64,000 bases of DNA from Pedobacter sp. ASV28. Its GTDB lineage: Bacteria; Bacteroidota; Bacteroidia; Sphingobacteriales; Sphingobacteriaceae. The DNA lies in contig NZ_JAELTN010000009.1 in NCBI RefSeq assembly GCF_016428855.1, forward strand, positions 1 through 64,000, in the 5' to 3' direction. A program made the translations under genes and the position numbers. Under the pieces are notes generated by a model, which worked only from the letters and a program-made list of their open reading frames with translations, searched no databases and was not told where the DNA came from. Position 1 is the first letter of the stretch. Each line of letters starts with the position of its first letter. This document shows positions 16,929-24,359 of this stretch, one piece after another.

Positions 16929-17135
16929 ATGAAAGATTTTAATAGGATTAAGGTGGTGCTGGCGGAAAAGAAAAAATCGAATAAGGCACTTGCCGAACAG
17001 CTGGGAAAAAGGGAGGAAACCGTGTCCAGATGGTGCAATAACAAGCAGCAGCCCTCTATTGAGGAGCTCTATAAGATTTCCGTTTTTTTGGAGGTAGACA
17101 TCAGGGAGCTGTTAAACAGCAGCAAGCAGGCCTAA
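16929..17135 (+). CDS. small HTH (XRE/Cro-CI type) regulator
   Basis: The 68-residue protein is essentially one helix-turn-helix domain: NKALAEQLGKREETVSRWCN (scaffold and recognition helices) followed by QQPSIEELYKISVFLEVDIRELL, the usual helices 4-5. Single-domain regulators of this type often control restriction-modification genes, prophage or plasmid genes. A perfect 11-base palindrome lies just upstream, and the preceding 300 bases are packed with hairpins. The gene stands alone; the next gene is 188 bases downstream and is not clearly linked. Confidence 0.85.
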   Translation: MKDFNRIKVVLAEKKKSNKALAEQLGKREETVSRWCNNKQQPSIEELYKISVFLEVDIRELLNSSKQA

Positions 17136-17323
17136 CTAAGGGAAGTTCTGTTAAACGAAGTGAAAAAAATATCGTTTTGCTTTTAAAGCTATTTTCGCCC
17201 CAATGGCCAAGCGAGGCCTAGTGCTAAAAAGAAATGTTGGCCAGCTATTGGTTAGCTAGTTTTTAGTTTGCCAATTAGAGTACTAAGCACCAAACAATTG
17301 CCCTTTTCAGGGGTTTATGTGAT

Positions 17324-17770
17324 ATGGCCACAAAGCATCCCATACCGCAAGCCGTACCCACCAGCAAATTGCAGAACGGTACCAGGATCGTACTTGGACT
17401 TTTTATGGTACTGGCGGGCATTGGCCACCTAAGCTTTCAAAGGCAGACATTTCGTGCACAGGTGCCCAATTGGGTACCAATTGGCAAGGATACCACCGTA
17501 TTGCTTTCTGGCGTAGCCGAAATTGCCTTAGGCTTGGCATTGTTGCTATTGAAAAAGCAGCGCTCAAAGGCCGGTATTGCCCTCGCCCTGTTTTACGTAG
17601 CGGTATTTCCCGGCAATATTGCACAGTACCTCAACCACCGCGACGCCTTTGGCCTGAACACCGACGGGACACGATTGGCCAGGCTCTTTTTCCAGCCCGT
17701 CTTAATTGTATGGGCCTTATGGTGCACAGGGGCAATCCATTATTTCAAGCAAAAGAAGAGGATGGATTAG
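17324..17770 (+). CDS. DoxX-family membrane protein
   Basis: The 148-residue protein has four hydrophobic segments (about residues 19-40, 57-77, 83-100, 122-140) with the DoxX-like LGLFMVLAGIGHL opening and GVAEIALGLALLL helix. DoxX/DoxD-like proteins are small inner-membrane proteins sometimes linked to thiosulfate or redox stress; no specific role can be read here. A short single-helix protein follows. Confidence 0.75.
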   Translation: MATKHPIPQAVPTSKLQNGTRIVLGLFMVLAGIGHLSFQRQTFRAQVPNWVPIGKDTTVLLSGVAEIALGLALLLLKKQRSKAGIALALFYVAVFPGNIAQYLNHRDAFGLNTDGTRLARLFFQPVLIVWALWCTGAIHYFKQKKRMD

Positions 17771-17907
17771 TGGCTTGGTTTTTCCGTTAATTGGTGGGTT
17801 ACTTGGGCGGCAAAGGCCTATAAGGTGGCCAACACAGAACAAAGCCATATGCCCCAAACGTTTTGATGTTAAAAATGTTTATACCCTATACACTAAATAA
17901 AAAAGAG

Positions 17908-18081
17908 ATGGGATTTATTAAAAACGCCTTAATTGGCATTGCAGTTTACCAGGTTATAAAATACCTCACCAAACAAGATGAATTTGGCAGAACAAAAATT
18001 GAGGAACTAAAAGATCGGGTGCCAGAATGGATAGAAAAAGCAAAAAAAATGAAAGAGGATATTCAAAAAGGCGTGGTTTAA
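17908..18081 (+). CDS. small membrane-associated protein, 57 residues
   Basis: MGFIKNALIGIAVYQVIKYL gives one short hydrophobic helix, followed by a charged amphipathic tail (IEELKDRVPEWIEKAKKMKED) that may form a coiled coil. An upstream in-frame start at 17863 would add 15 residues without similarity and is less likely. It resembles YtxH-like envelope-stress proteins in layout only. It lies 137 bases after the DoxX gene and could share its transcript. Confidence 0.55.
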   Translation: MGFIKNALIGIAVYQVIKYLTKQDEFGRTKIEELKDRVPEWIEKAKKMKEDIQKGVV

Positions 18082-18262
18082 GGTTCAACTTGCGAAGTTG
18101 AAGGAGTGTGATAAAGGACCAAGCATAAGTAAGCATATAACCAATCTATTATTCGACGGAGTGCTATAGTTACTTTCAAGGGAGATTTCACAACGTAATA
18201 CGCTAGACTCGGTTTAGACTAATTTATAATCACTTTAATAAAAATATTCAGGCCTTCTTAGT

Positions 18263-18270
18263 TATCTTTG
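18263..18270 (+). promoter_or_regulatory. Bacteroidota -7 promoter box
   Basis: TATCTTTG matches TAnnTTTG and lies 23 bases before the start codon at 18294. No good -33 box (TTTG) is visible at the right distance, so the call is tentative. Confidence 0.4.
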
Positions 18271-18293
18271 AAAAATCAAAAAATACAAAAATT

Positions 18294-19607
18294 ATGCGGA
18301 AGATTAACGTTTCTCTATTGTTCAAATGCACCTTGGGCTTGGTATTTTTGCTAGGCAGCCCAAAAACAAAAGCCCAACTCGCCGCTGGCGACATTCTCTT
18401 TACCGGCTTCGATTCTCAACCGGGAGTATCGACCACAGGACCACGATTTGATCGGGTATCTTTCGTTGCATTGAAAACAATTCCCGTAAATACGGTGATC
18501 TATTTTACCGACAGGGGTTACAAGGCTAACACTTGGTATCCTGCCAACGCCAACACCGAAGGGACGGTGAAACTTACCGTAACCACCAAAATCAGCGCAG
18601 GAAAAGAAGTATCGCTGATCTTAACGCCAGAGAACAATAGCACCAATTATTATGCGGCTACGCTAGACGGTGCGAGCATCGGTACTTTGGTACAGCAAAC
18701 TTCTCGATTATCATTATCCAATAGCGGAGACCAACTTTTTGCCTTCCAAGGTGGAAGTGGCGATCCAGGTGGCAATGGTGCTGTGCTCATCGCCGGCCTA
18801 CACTGGAACGCCAGCCAAACAGGAAGTTCCGGAAATTATACCATGCTAACTACAGACGCAGGCTGGGACAATCTAGGCAGCTTAGTACTTGGCCCAAACA
18901 ACTCTGATTTGCCACCCACTTTGGTGGCTGGACAAAGTGCCTTTTGGTTAGGCTCCCTTGTTATGGATCCCAGTGGGTACAATTATAATGTGGAGTCTGC
19001 AGCATTTAATGGTGCCGACAAACCCTACACTACAGCCAGTCAGATCCGCACTGCATTGCTGAAAAGAAGCAACTGGGTAAGGTATGCCTTTGGCACGACC
19101 AACACCGAGGTAACCGTACCTACCAACCACTTTACCACAGTACTGCCCGTTACGCTCACCCAATTTACCGCAAACCTTAATAAGTTAGGAATCTTAAAAG
19201 TGGACTGGAAAACTGCCCAAGAAAAAAACAATAGCCATTTCATCGTAGAAAGTTCTAGAGATGGCAAATTTTGGAGATACCTGATTCGCAAAGACGCCCT
19301 GCCCAACAGCACTGCTGGCGCCACCTACCAAGTGGAAATTAATATGAGTACACTCGGCTTGGCAGGCTTTACGCTCTTAGGCTTGTTACTGTTGCCTTTC
19401 TCCAAAAAACGCTACCGCTGGTTTGCCTTCCTGGCAGTGTTGGCTGTACTTGCCACCTCTTGTGCAAAAAATAACGAGGCCAACCAGATCGACCTCCAAG
19501 CCGATCAACAGTCGGGCGATGGCAATGTTTTATACTTAAGGCTGGCACAGGTAGATAAAGATGGTACTACCACTTACAGTCAAACTATATTCGTAAAAGC
19601 ACAGTAA
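18294..19607 (+). CDS. secreted protein with an embedded two-helix cysteine cassette
   Basis: The 437-residue protein has a signal peptide ending KTKAQ, then a beta-rich domain (LAAGDILFTGFDS ... VIYFTDRGYK) seen in other exported proteins. At residue 284 it enters the LPVTLTQFTANL/FIVESSRDGKFW domain that normally precedes T9SS signals. Instead of continuing, residues 351-390 form two hydrophobic helices (GLAGFTLLGLLLLPF; FAFLAVLAVLATSC) split by KKRYR and ending in a lipobox-like Cys390. After a polar linker the missing half of the domain resumes (YLRLAQVDKDGTTTYSQ, from 414), and the protein ends without a T9SS domain. The same cassette occurs in the convergent neighbour at 19887. It may be a membrane-anchoring or sorting tag. 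Confidence 0.75.
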   Translation: MRKINVSLLFKCTLGLVFLLGSPKTKAQLAAGDILFTGFDSQPGVSTTGPRFDRVSFVALKTIPVNTVIYFTDRGYKANTWYPANANTEGTVKLTVTTKISAGKEVSLILTPENNSTNYYAATLDGASIGTLVQQTSRLSLSNSGDQLFAFQGGSGDPGGNGAVLIAGLHWNASQTGSSGNYTMLTTDAGWDNLGSLVLGPNNSDLPPTLVAGQSAFWLGSLVMDPSGYNYNVESAAFNGADKPYTTASQIRTALLKRSNWVRYAFGTTNTEVTVPTNHFTTVLPVTLTQFTANLNKLGILKVDWKTAQEKNNSHFIVESSRDGKFWRYLIRKDALPNSTAGATYQVEINMSTLGLAGFTLLGLLLLPFSKKRYRWFAFLAVLAVLATSCAKNNEANQIDLQADQQSGDGNVLYLRLAQVDKDGTTTYSQTIFVKAQ

Positions 19608-19839
19608 GGTTTCTTAACTATAATTTATTAAACAGGGCAAATGGCAAGGGCTAATAACTGCCAGCAATGATGCTGCGTACTTTGGTTTGGACCGAGCACA
19701 TTACAGCAATGCCTAAACTATAGTGATAGACTGGCAATGGGTGGAGGTTACTCATACTAACCAGGAGGAAGCCACTCCCCACATGCCAAGCATAACCAGC
19801 AGCAGACCAACAGAAAGCCGCTACAGATACCACAAAAAA

Positions 19840-19861
19840 GCCCATGGCCATAACCATGGGC
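19840..19861 (-). terminator. intrinsic terminator for the convergent minus-strand gene
   Basis: GCCCATGG (19840-19847) and CCATGGGC (19854-19861) form a perfect 8-base stem. On the minus strand it is followed by six T. It lies 26 bases past the stop at 19887. The rest of 19608-19839 shows no gene. Confidence 0.75.
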
Positions 19862-19886
19862 AGCGTATTAGAGTATATAAAACCTA

Positions 19887-20942
19887 TTATTTCTTAAGGG
19901 CCACCACCATTTGGCTATAGCTGGTACTTCCATTTCTGTCTATTTGGGCCACACGAACATAGACCGGCTTAGTGGCAGAGACTACCCTTTCCAATCCTGC
20001 CGCCCCGTCTTTTTCCTTGGCGCAGGAAACCACCACCGAAACCATCAATACCAACATGCCCAGCCTTAGCAGTCTATTCCTGGTAGTGGGCAACAGCAAC
20101 AGTCCCAAAAGCCCAAAACCGGCCAGGGCCATACCGTCCCACTTGGTAGCGAAACTGTAGGCTAAAAGCCCCAAAGAACGTCCACCCTCTGCCTTAGAAA
20201 CAACGATGCCCAAATCCTGCCAATCTGTTCCATTCGCAGAAGCTTGTACCACAAAACGTTCATTATTGGTCTCGCTATGGGTGGTCCAGTCTACCTGTAG
20301 GCGGCCAGCACCAACAGTCGCATCAACCTCTCCAAAGCTTACCGGTAAGGCACCTGCCGAAACATTGGCAATGGTCATGTTTTTAAAGCCCAATATCTCT
20401 GGAAAATCAGCCACTGCAATATAGGATAATTCAATTCTGGCCACCCCGTTATAACCGGCCACGGGCCAAGGTGTGGTAAAAGGAATGTCCTTCAGCTTTC
20501 CGATTGCCCCCGCACCTATCTGTATGCTAGAGGAGATCTGGTGGCTGGCGATCTGTGCGCCGCTCTCATTGCGCAAGGTGATTACAAACTTGGAGTATGT
20601 CCATTTCTGATAATAGCTACCCGCAAAGCTATATAGGTCCATATCCTTTAGCGTAAAGCGCTTACATACACTGCCGCCCTCGGCCTTGATCACCGGATCA
20701 ACCTGCAAACCCTTACCGCCATCCCTTAACGCGTAGTATATACTGTTGTCACGGGAATCCAATGAGTAGGCATTGCTGACGGCAAATTTGTCTCCCTGTT
20801 TCTTAAACCCCACACCCCCACTATTGTCTGCACCCAGGTTACCAAAATGATAGGTCCCATCGGCCGTGCCGTTTTGTGCATGAGCCAGCTGAATAACAAA
20901 CATTAGGGCAAACAGCCCCATTAAGCGTAGATTTTTTTTCAT
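19887..20942 (-). CDS. secreted protein with the same embedded two-helix cysteine cassette
   Basis: The 351-residue protein has a signal peptide (MKKNLRLMGLFALMF ... AHAQ) and a beta-rich first domain of unknown family. The LPVSFGEVDATV/FVVQASANGTDW half-domain follows. Residues 271-307 are the cassette: MALAGFGLLGLLLLP, TTRNRLLR, LGMLVLMVSVVVSC (Cys307). The second half of the split domain returns at 327 (VYVRVAQIDRNGSTSYSQ) and ends the protein. The cassette is clearly homologous to residues 351-390 of the convergent gene, while the first domains differ, so the cassette behaves as a module. The start is divergent from a TetR regulator, with a palindrome between the promoters. Confidence 0.75.
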   Translation of the reverse strand: MKKNLRLMGLFALMFVIQLAHAQNGTADGTYHFGNLGADNSGGVGFKKQGDKFAVSNAYSLDSRDNSIYYALRDGGKGLQVDPVIKAEGGSVCKRFTLKDMDLYSFAGSYYQKWTYSKFVITLRNESGAQIASHQISSSIQIGAGAIGKLKDIPFTTPWPVAGYNGVARIELSYIAVADFPEILGFKNMTIANVSAGALPVSFGEVDATVGAGRLQVDWTTHSETNNERFVVQASANGTDWQDLGIVVSKAEGGRSLGLLAYSFATKWDGMALAGFGLLGLLLLPTTRNRLLRLGMLVLMVSVVVSCAKEKDGAAGLERVVSATKPVYVRVAQIDRNGSTSYSQMVVALKK

Positions 20943-21002
20943 TTGGTTATTTCTAAAAAATGGTTTATATCATAAATATTGCCCCAACCACCAATTATTT
21001 TC

Positions 21003-21053
21003 CAAATATATATAATGTCACTAAATAGTGACAATAAAAATAAACTATTTTTG
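21003..21053. promoter_or_regulatory. divergent promoters with TetR-type operator
   Basis: TGTCACTA-AA-TAGTGACA (21016-21033) is a palindrome with 8-base arms. On the minus side TATATTTG (complement of 21003-21010) is a -7 box, and TATTG near 21032-21036 could be its -33, so the palindrome fills the spacer. On the plus side TATTTTTG (21046-21053) is a -7 box 30 bases before the TetR gene. Binding would block both genes. Confidence 0.6.
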
Positions 21054-21082
21054 AACGGCTTTTAAAACCATTTAAAGTTCTT

Positions 21083-21721
21083 ATGGAAGAAGAAAAACCA
21101 AACACCGACAGCAATAGGGAAAAAAGTAGGGAAAAAAGCAAGCAACAGCTGCTGGATGCCGTGGGCAAGCTGCTGCGTACCAAGGGTTATGCCGCGCTGA
21201 AGGTAAATGATATTGCCGCCACGGCAGGACTTGACAAGAAGCTCATCTATCGCTATTTCGGCAGCACCGACCAGTTGCTAGATGATTATGTGCTTTCCCA
21301 AGATTTTTGGAGCAATATTAAGGGCGACAAAGTTCCGCATGTCATTACCGATGGGGGGCAAGGCTTTGTCAAGGACATGTTGCACGAGCAGTTCGATACC
21401 GTTTTTAACAACAAGGAACTTCAAAAAGTATTGCTCTGGCGCCTTTCTCAGCAGCGCAGCTCCCTGAAAAGGCTTGCCGACGAGCAGGAATTGACTGGCG
21501 AACAGCTCTTCGAAAGCATTATACATCCACATTTTCAGGAAAAGACAGCCACTTTCAGGGCCATCTCGGCCATCCTGGTCTCCGGCCTCTATTACCTCAA
21601 TATGACCACCGCCCACAATGGTAGTATCTTCTGCGGACTGGATATGGCGAGCACCGAAGGGCGGAACGAGATCAAGAAAGCACTGAGCTTCCTTATTGAC
21701 CAGACCTATGAAAATTTATAG
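21083..21721 (+). CDS. TetR/AcrR-family transcriptional regulator
   Basis: The 212-residue protein has an N-terminal TetR DNA-binding domain (about residues 18-62: QQLLDAVGKLLRTKGYAALK, then DIAATAGLDKKLIYRYFGS), with an Asp/Lys-rich leader before it. The C-terminal ligand-binding domain is all-helical and not assignable to an inducer. It is divergent from the cassette-bearing secreted protein gene, with a palindromic operator in the 140-base gap, so it probably represses that gene and itself. Confidence 0.9.
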   Translation: MEEEKPNTDSNREKSREKSKQQLLDAVGKLLRTKGYAALKVNDIAATAGLDKKLIYRYFGSTDQLLDDYVLSQDFWSNIKGDKVPHVITDGGQGFVKDMLHEQFDTVFNNKELQKVLLWRLSQQRSSLKRLADEQELTGEQLFESIIHPHFQEKTATFRAISAILVSGLYYLNMTTAHNGSIFCGLDMASTEGRNEIKKALSFLIDQTYENL

Positions 21722-21958
21722 CGCTGACTTAAAAAATTATAGAGGCCAATAGGCATCTGAAACCACATCAGCTTATCGAAAAATCCGCCTGAGCTACACG
21801 TGGGCAACATGAGCATTCCCTTATTCTGGGTTTGCCATCCCGACTTGATCAACGGCTGCCCTATGCCTAATAGGGTATAGATTATTCCCTCATTTAAATC
21901 GGGTTTTAACTGGATGGTGGTTAAGCAGAATAAAGCTTTCCTGAAACAAAGATGGACA

Positions 21959-23149
21959 CTATCTTTTAACAACCTTTATACTTTGATAATGCCCCTTTCC
22001 TTCAACGCTGAGCAGATAGATTCCGCTGGGATATTTTCCCAGATCCATATCCTTGCTGCTTTCGGTTTCGTATATGTTAAGCTGTTGTAAGACTTTGCCG
22101 CTTAAATCCCTCATCTGGAGCATGCTAAACCTCCCTGCTGCAAAGTTTATAGAGAGTTGCTTAGCAGTTGGGTTGGGATAGGCTTTCACTTCCAGTAACG
22201 ACAGGTTAAAACTTAGGGATTTTAGCCCCAACTCGGCAATGCTGCCATCATGGTCTACCTGCAACAATTGGTAGTAGTTAACACCGTTCACGGGTGATCT
22301 ATCGTAAAGGGAATAGTTATTGGGCCCGCCCGAAGTACCGGCACCGGACTGCTCTCCTATTTGTACAGTTTTTCCATTTCCATTACTACGATAGATGATA
22401 AACTTAGCATTGTTATGCTCGCTGGCCGTCTGCCATTGTAGCAAGGCATTATTTCCGATGGCCTTTACCGTGAAGGCAGTTAGCGAAACCGGTAGTGTGC
22501 CTATAATATTTATCGAATAGTCTTCGGTCTCTCCGTATTCTTGTGTACTATCACACGACTCTGCCCAAGTAGCAACTTCTGCTCCCACAGCAGCTACCCT
22601 AACCCTCATGCGTTTAATTCCGCTTACACCATTGCGGATAGGGATATTGGCCGATACCGTGCTGCCAGAACCTGTGCCCACAAAAGTAAATTCATCATTT
22701 TCGAAAATGCCATTGTCATTATAGTCGATCCATACGCTTACAGATTCACTGGACCATCCATTTCCCACACTTACCGCAATTGGATAGGACTGCCCAGCAG
22801 TTACCGAAGCGGCAGCCAAGGAAGTATAATCATTATACCCATCATTACCACAAGTAGAGGTATTGTCTATACCGGCGAACACTACCTTTAGAATATTATC
22901 CCGATCTGTACAATTGAGCACAGGTGTACAATATGCAGGAGGGGCCAGTGTGGCGATACCACTTTGGAACATCATAATGCCCATTGGGGCTGTATGAGTA
23001 AAATGATCAGATCTACTATGGTCTTTCGGCAATGGATAGACGGATTGAGCTTGGCCAAACCCATATTCTGCCAGAGGTACCAATGCAGTTTGGCAAAACA
23101 TTAAACTGGTACCTAGCATGGCAAATAGAGAAGTAAAAGTGTTAATCAT
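21959..23149 (-). CDS. GEVED-domain T9SS secreted protein
   Basis: The 396-residue protein starts with a hydrophobic segment (INTFTSLFAMLGTSLMFCQ) acting as signal peptide. A GEVED domain (about 95-215) carries its hallmark SVWIDYNDNGIFENDEF and QEYGETEDYSINI. Then follow the LPVSLTAFTVK/YYQLLQVDHDG domain and a T9SS type A sorting signal (AYPNPTAKQLSINF ... IKVVKR). GEVED proteins are often extracellular enzymes or adhesins, but no catalytic domain is present, so this one is probably a structural or binding surface protein. It converges on the TetR gene. Confidence 0.8.
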   Translation of the reverse strand: MINTFTSLFAMLGTSLMFCQTALVPLAEYGFGQAQSVYPLPKDHSRSDHFTHTAPMGIMMFQSGIATLAPPAYCTPVLNCTDRDNILKVVFAGIDNTSTCGNDGYNDYTSLAAASVTAGQSYPIAVSVGNGWSSESVSVWIDYNDNGIFENDEFTFVGTGSGSTVSANIPIRNGVSGIKRMRVRVAAVGAEVATWAESCDSTQEYGETEDYSINIIGTLPVSLTAFTVKAIGNNALLQWQTASEHNNAKFIIYRSNGNGKTVQIGEQSGAGTSGGPNNYSLYDRSPVNGVNYYQLLQVDHDGSIAELGLKSLSFNLSLLEVKAYPNPTAKQLSINFAAGRFSMLQMRDLSGKVLQQLNIYETESSKDMDLGKYPSGIYLLSVEGKGHYQSIKVVKR

Positions 23150-23210
23150 AAAAGCGCTTATTAGTTACTAAAAGATAAAAATAGTGTTTTTTTATGGGTA
23201 TTTCCCAATT

Positions 23211-23260
23211 CTAGGATTTAAAATCCAGCTTTAAACCCCGTCGTGACCACAAGCCTCGAG
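23211..23260. repeat. short dispersed palindromic repeat (GGATTTAAAATCC type)
   Basis: CTAGGATTTAAAATCCAGCTTTAAACCCCGTCGTGA resembles 15817-15870. It lies between the GEVED gene and the gene at 23283. Confidence 0.45.
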
Positions 23261-23282
23261 CAACAAAACACGCACAGACATA

Positions 23283-24101
23283 CTATTTAAACCAGGTCCC
23301 CATCAATTTAACAACGCGTTTGAAGAAAGAGGTTTTTTCAGGGGCCGATAGGGCTACACCTGCTACCCTGCCTGAAAAAGATGTAGCATTGGTGCCCATT
23401 GATATCGACTGTTTTTGTGCAGTAGGCGAAACGACCACAACTTCTCCCATCAGAAATTTTTCTGGAGCTAAGCTGATGGTTATGTTTTGGGCCGATTGGC
23501 CTAAAGTTACCTCTACTTGTTGATCTTCATACCCCAGGCCATTGATGAACAACTTCACTTTTTGTTTGGCAGCACCTTTTACCATGAGTTCAAACGTACC
23601 ACTATTGTTCGTGCTGGTCTTCAAATTCAAGCTTGGTAGGTTTACTATTGCACCATAAATTGGCGAAAGGTTTTCTTTTGCCCTCACCAATCCCTTTATG
23701 ATAAAGGTATCTTCAACGTGATTTGAATTCGACTGCAGCTTGCTATTGGCAGCCGGCGCCTGATATACCGTTGGCTTATCTGCGGCTTGCTGTGCCGAAC
23801 CTTTACAGGCCACAAGCAGGGCAATAAACGATGCCGCTGCTATTTTAAGACTAAACCTATGGTTAGGCACAAGGGGTACCGTTTCCTGATTAAGCTGATA
23901 AAACTGGACCTGATCCATACGACCGCAAACTTTCCCGGGCGCAGCTTGGAAATAATTCTTTAGCTCTGATATACTCATGCCGGCAAAATCAACTACTTCT
24001 GCACTGCAATGGTTACAAAACCTCCCCTGGTCGGTTTTACTCATTTTATGCCATTTTTGGCTACAGGGATTTGGAATATCGAGTTTAAGTTTTTTGCTCA
24101 T
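23283..24101 (-). CDS. membrane protein with N-terminal Cys motif and carboxypeptidase-regulatory-like domain
   Basis: The 272-residue protein begins with a Bacteroidota-typical Cys motif (PNPCSQKWHKMS ... GRFCNHCSAEVVDF, about residues 11-39), probably metal-binding and cytoplasmic. One membrane segment follows (SLKIAAASFIALLVAC, about 84-99). A carboxypeptidase-D-regulatory-like domain comes next (IIKGLVRAKENLSPIYGAIV ... ITISLAP, about 133-210), probably outside the inner membrane. The last part has GEVVVVSPT. Proteins of this layout are often of unknown function. The gene has its own upstream region of about 260 bases. Confidence 0.65.
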   Translation of the reverse strand: MSKKLKLDIPNPCSQKWHKMSKTDQGRFCNHCSAEVVDFAGMSISELKNYFQAAPGKVCGRMDQVQFYQLNQETVPLVPNHRFSLKIAAASFIALLVACKGSAQQAADKPTVYQAPAANSKLQSNSNHVEDTFIIKGLVRAKENLSPIYGAIVNLPSLNLKTSTNNSGTFELMVKGAAKQKVKLFINGLGYEDQQVEVTLGQSAQNITISLAPEKFLMGEVVVVSPTAQKQSISMGTNATSFSGRVAGVALSAPEKTSFFKRVVKLMGTWFK

Positions 24102-24359
24102 GGACTATCATTTTATAGAAGACGCCCTTAGCTTCTATTTTCCATAAAACATGATCTATTTATTTTTATCCCCAATGCAGGTAACCCAATATATTTTTTC
24201 GAATGTTATAGGTAAGTGACCCGATCCACAATAGCAACGGTGATACATTAAATCTCTTGACTGTCGGCGACATATCATCCGAATAGGGCAACCTAAGGGC
24301 AGCGCGTTTAGGACGATACTATCAAGGCACATCATGCCAATTTCGTGACAACAGATGCC

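Noticed and set aside
19651-19857. Minus-strand ORF of 68 residues between the convergent cassette genes
   Set aside because: It ends across the terminator stem and has no recognisable composition or partner.
21706-21972. Minus-strand ORF of 88 residues between the TetR and GEVED genes
   Set aside because: It overlaps both neighbours' ends, shows no signal or family pattern, and begins inside the GEVED gene's 3' end.
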